DNA of 64,000 bases from Plecoglossus altivelis. Its lineage: Eukaryota; Chordata; Actinopteri; Osmeriformes; Plecoglossidae. Under the pieces are notes generated by a model. That model was not told where the DNA came from. It was given only the letters and a program-made list of their open reading frames with translations, and did no database searches. The position numbers were made by a program, and so were the translations under genes. Of the stretch, positions 59,701 through 64,000 are shown piece by piece. The stretch covers positions 16,113,452-16,177,451 of the forward strand of contig BROE01000003.1 in the NCBI GenBank assembly GCA_036571765.1. Reading direction: 5' to 3'. The first letter of the stretch is position 1; every line of letters begins with the position of its first letter.

Positions 59701-62700
59701 CAGGAGGTGGGCCAAAGTAAGACTGAGAGAAAGGAGAGAGATCAGAGCGTTGTGTTTCACATCCTAAACGCTTGAAGGAGCACACATAGTTTCATTTCAT
59801 TAAATGTTCGCGATGACATCACCCCCCCCCCACTGTATAGCAAAGGTACATGTCTTCATAACCTTCTTTCTAATTCATTCATCGGCTGATGTTTTTCTCC
59901 CTGAAACGTCACCATAATCCACCGAAGTTTTCGTCATAATAATGGCAACTGATTTGGTCACTGTGCGTGTCAGTGTGCACTGGCCTGCTTTCCTGGACTC
60001 GCTCACAAGGTTGAGCTTATGGAAGGGGGCAGGAGCTGAGCACGCAGGGCATCCTGCTGGGTGACGCGGGCGGGAGATGCTGTGTGGGCTGCAGACTGTG
60101 TGTTCTACTCTGGCCCCACAGCTCTCTCCAAGCAGTCTGACATTGGACAAACTCTCTCCTGTTCACTAGCTGTCACTACACTGGTAAGAAGATCTTCGAA
60201 CGTGCGTGATGTGGAAATGCTGTTCTTTCACTTCTTGCTAATCTGGCTTCAAAACAAGACCGCTAAGCAAGTCGTGTAAGCATGTTGGAACTGTTCGAGT
60301 GCAACTTCCACTCCTCCAGCAGGTAGGCAGGTAGAGAGAGGTGGATGCGTCCTTGTAGGAAGATGATGGCATGAATCATCTATTCTATGCTGCTTTTTTC
60401 TACCATGTACCATCACGTGGGAGGTAGGAGATGTGGCGCAATCCATGCTCTGCCAGTCTGACCAACCACACTTTCAAAAGAAGATGCACATATTGCTTGT
60501 TTTAACATACTCTTGATAGGGTTACGTGTTGTAACATACTGGTGCCACTACGCTAATTCCCCTCCATGCGTACCACCAGGGCACGCCACAAGCTAGAGCA
60601 GCCACGGATGGGGAGAAATTCCACGTGCAACGCATCATATTAGAGTGTCAATCTAGGGCCAATCCCCACTAACACAATGGCATTACAGCAAATCCCCCTC
60701 AGCCAATGAGCTGACAGGGTTGAGGAGCAGAGCCAAGCTTCTGAGGCGGTGGTGTGAGGAGGGCATACTCTCCCCCTCCCGCCTCCTGCCCCCTCCCCCC
60801 ACTCTGCCTTCCTCTCTAGCTAGCTACCCAGGAAGCTCCTCTGTCATGTGCCATGAACACCTACACAGCAGACATTTCCAGTAGCTAATGCTCGCTAATG
60901 CACGCTAACGCTGACTTGGGCATTACCAGGGACAGTCAACCAGGTGTTGATGTGGTAGTGGTGTTTCCTGTGTGTCTCCGGCAGGGCGGGGGGGGGTGAA
61001 TGTTACTTCCTCCCTTGATCTCTCACCCCCACCTTACTTTACCTCCAACAAAAGTACAGCAGACATCAAAAGCCCTTGTTCAAGAAGGGCGGGTATAGTC
61101 AGCTTTGTCAACACCATGGTTTTCATGGATACAGGTTTTCTTCGTCATTTCAAGTGACAAATGAAAACTCGGCATACAACAAATGTTCATAATTTTTCAC
61201 CAACAATATTTACAGAAAAAAGTATTGGAAACAGAATAAGGGGTTTCTTTTCACAATAGTTTTTTTTTGCAAAGAGATGAACCCAACACAATGACACCAA
61301 ACACACACATACACACACACAGACCAACAGTCAAATGTAAACAAAAAAATATTATTACTTGTTATTGTTTTTCATAATCATTTTGTTATCATTCAGAATA
61401 ATGCTTACTTGAACCCTGATTAGGAGGAGTCACATTGGTGGTCATCAACCAGATGCTTAAAACAATTGAACGAATGAGCAAGGGGAGGCAGAGTCTAACC
61501 GAACTGGCCCAAACTCATTCACATCCTCTGATTGGCTCGTTTACACCCAGATCCACTTCACTGTCAACAAGTGCCACCAGCTGAACGGAAACCATATCAA
61601 CAAACACCCTAAGTGAGCCAGCGACCACAGCTGCTGCAGACACATCCGGTCGGAGGCCTCGGACGCGCTGCCTCTCCTGTAGTCAGGACCGAGAGTATAT
61701 CGTCACGCAACGCTACAGTACACCTCCAATCCAATCGTGCCCTGCGAGCGGGAGATGTCAGGCGGCTCTCCAAAGCTGTGATTCATTGCCACTCACCTGA
61801 AGATGGCCACGGCAATCAGGAGGAGCAGTGTCACAGATAAAGACGGAACAAGAGGACAGAGGGTGTGACAAGGACAAACTACCAAGTCAGGCCCAGAATA
61901 ATATTTTGCAATCCTTTTGGCAAACTGGCATGACCTCCTCTGCCAATAAATCTTTGGGCTATTTAGACAGGACAGGGAGCGATGCAGTTGGGGGTGACAA
62001 TGAATAAACATGTCAACGCCAAGCGACTCCATAGGGAGGGCATGACACTCTCCACTCTATTATCTCCCTCAACCGCACTTCTGTCCATGTTCCTCGTACT
62101 GTACATACAGTAGTAGGGCTGTGTTACCGGCTGAAAACACCGCAGCACGTTACAGGACAGAGCCAAATCGGCAAAACGCACGACAAAGCTATTCTCCTCT
62201 GCTTACTGTGTCGCCGCAAGTCCCTAGTGACAAAGAGAATAATAAAATACGAACCAGGAAAAAAACAACAAAAAAAACAACAAATCATTTAGGGCAGCCG
62301 AAGAACTGCAAACGAAAGGCAGCCTAATAAGAAGAGCCCAGTGGCAATTATTCTGGTGGTCTAAATGAAGGTCTCATTATCCGCCATGCAAATCTCAGAG
62401 TAGCCTTAGCTTAACCACTGGGCATCTGGATCATCTATCTACCCCCAGTCAAGAGATCCCAGGCACCCATATGAGTAATGAGAGCCCTTGTTCTGTATTA
62501 TTTTTAGCTGAGATCACCTCTCCAAAATAATGTGACCCCCCCTAGGCCTGGGGAGAGAAAGCGCTCTAGCCTGACAGCCTAACAGGAGAATAATGCACTA
62601 TGACACCCCAGGCAGTGACTGTCAAAACACTGGGTTCTGTTCCACGGCCGGCCAATTGTTCTGAAGGGTGCTGAAGAACCTCAGCAGATTACAGCACGCT

Positions 62701-62716
62701 GCTCCGGACTCATGCA

Positions 62717-62718
<2 letters not shown>
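56785..62718. other. Region without recognised genes
   Basis: No exon was recognised in about 6 kb. It includes a poly-G run near 58530. The segments 59510-59660 and 61150-61400 are AT-rich and look like 3' UTR sequence of a minus-strand gene. In human, SYT7 lies beside LRRC10B, so the 3' UTR of syt7 is a reasonable guess, but no synaptotagmin C2-domain exon was found in the window. Confidence 0.45.
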
Positions 62719-62770
<52 letters not shown>

Positions 62771-62777
62771 ACAAACA
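62719..62777. repeat. (CA)n microsatellite
   Basis: ACACAC run of about 45 bp followed by AAACACACAAACAC. Confidence 0.97.
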
Positions 62778-63207
62778 CGCTGTGCATGTTAAGAGTCTCT
62801 GTCACTACACTTTCATATGGGAAAACGGTAATTGGCTACAGACAGCAAGTTCAGTGTCTGACCCACCAGTGAATTATCCCTGTGGGGTGTTTCAGGAAGT
62901 AATGCGCCCATGAGAGCTTTTGGGGAGCACTCATTTGCTGAGCACAGAGGAAGTGGAATTACACCCTGCAGAAACAATGACTTTGCAGAAAAAGGTACAT
63001 ACTCATGATTAAAACAAGTCGTGTCCTTAGTACTGTCATTTACTCTAACTGAGTGGCAACTTGGTGAATTCATCCATTTCTAAGCTTCAACTTAGCACAT
63101 AAATTGTTGTTTACTTTTCAGCCATTGGAGTCGAAATTATGGCTCATGTCCTGGCTAGATTTCTTGGATGTTTGCTGTGGTGCGAGACTAAAAGGGCACG
63201 GATGCTG

Positions 63208-63420
63208 CTGCCTCTAATCAGTAACTCCTGCCTCTAGTCAGTAACTCCTGCCTCTAGTCAGTACCTCCTGCCTCTAGTCAGTAACTCCTCCCTCTAGTCA
63301 GTACCTCCTGCCTCTAGTCAGTAACTCCTGCCTCTAGTCAGTAACTCCTGGCTGTAGTCAGTAACTCTTGCCTCTAGTCAGTAAGTCCTGTCTCTAGTCA
63401 GTAAGTCCTGCCTTTAGTTA
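63208..63420. repeat. 20-bp minisatellite, about ten copies
   Basis: Unit GTAACTCCTGCCTCTAGTCA repeats about 10.5 times with scattered substitutions (GTACCTCC, GTAAGTCC, CCTTTAGTTA at the right edge). The flanks at 62778-63207 and 63421-64000 show no gene. Confidence 0.95.
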
Positions 63421-64000
63421 AGGACACTGCAGCAGAGCCAATCATAGCCCTAGGTGTGGGCACGGGAGACCTTGCAGATTCAGCTTGACACCCTTCAAAC
63501 TCTCCTGAGGCGACATGTTAGACAAATGTCTGGCTGCCATATGAGTTGGCAGAGAAGATGGTGATTCCAGCATGAGCCTCCTTAAATGTCAAGTGTGTCT
63601 AATTCCAAATCTTAAAATAAGAGTGACGAGACATTGGAAAAACTGTGTGCTACTTACAAAAAGTGACTATAAGGCCATATGTTGTCATCATTTCATGTTT
63701 AAAGAAGGGTTATGGGCATTGCAGTTTAATTATTCACATACTCCTATGTCTTGCAAGGTTATCTATAAGGGTAGATAGAGTTTGTTGTTGCTATGCTAAA
63801 GATTCCATGTATCCAGGTTACTGACACAATGCCCAGCAGAGCTAGAACCACTCCCAGAGCTCTCTTTCTCACACGTAAACAAAGCGATAACCGTGCTCCT
63901 ACTGTCCTGTACATCTGCTGTCTCTCTACGGCGCATCTCCTCTCCCGACACCCTGATGTCACGACTTTGGTGTTTTCACTAGGAGGAGACTAGGAACACA

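Noticed and set aside
61613..61840. 75-codon frame, and the antisense reading FGEPPDISRSQGTIGLEVYC
   Set aside because: It looked briefly like a coding exon, but it has no convincing acceptor/donor pair and no match to synaptotagmin 7 or any family I know.
1..64000. CRISPR arrays, bacterial operons, prophage or integrated viral genes
   Set aside because: The direct repeats seen are contiguous minisatellites without spacers, and no prokaryotic or viral reading frames are recognisable. All identified genes are spliced vertebrate genes or, for lrrc10b, a known single-exon one.

Overview
The window is vertebrate nuclear DNA, almost certainly from a ray-finned (teleost) fish. It carries multi-exon genes with GT-AG introns, very dense dinucleotide microsatellites, a fish-type fads2, and no bacterial-style gene packing. 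I cannot name the species. Gene calls come from joining exons by hand with splice-phase bookkeeping and comparing them with family sequences I remember; no database search was run.

Layout, left to right. (1) 0.47-11.7 kb, minus strand: the first five coding exons of myrf, a membrane-bound transcription factor; the rest lies off the left edge. (2) 11.7-13.7 kb: divergent 5' region. (3) 13.7-15.6 kb, plus: complete tmem80, a four-helix transition-zone-type membrane protein with two tiny first coding exons. (4) 15.6-21.5 kb: intergenic, with an adjacent pair of perfect hairpins and a 10-copy 17-bp minisatellite. (5) 21.5-33.5 kb, plus: complete eps8l2 in 20 coding exons (687 codons), an EPS8-family actin regulator with PTB, SH3 and C-terminal effector regions. 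(6) 33.5-39.6 kb: intergenic. (7) 39.6-42.5 kb, minus: complete fads2 in 12 coding exons (447 codons), a front-end fatty acyl desaturase with cytochrome b5 domain and three His boxes. (8) 42.5-47.9 kb: mostly noncoding, with one unidentified 120-codon minus-strand ORF. (9) 47.9-49.1 kb, plus: single-exon lrrc10b. (10) 51.3-53.8 kb, minus: saxo4 (ppp1r32), ten coding exons. (11) 53.8-64 kb: no coding sequence recognised; it holds a small hAT-like element with 8-bp target duplication, a 190-bp tandem duplication and minisatellites.

The neighbourhood joins genes that in human lie in two separate places: MYRF, FADS2, LRRC10B and SAXO4 on 11q12, and TMEM80 and EPS8L2 on 11p15.5. No operon-like cooperation is expected; these are independently transcribed genes in a synteny block. 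The most unusual structural observation is inside eps8l2. A 54-bp inverted copy of the SH3-exon splice acceptor sits about 600 bp upstream in another intron and is flanked by a 14-bp direct repeat. A second is a 150-bp fads2 upstream module that has a diverged, same-orientation copy 1 kb beyond the fads2 stop codon.
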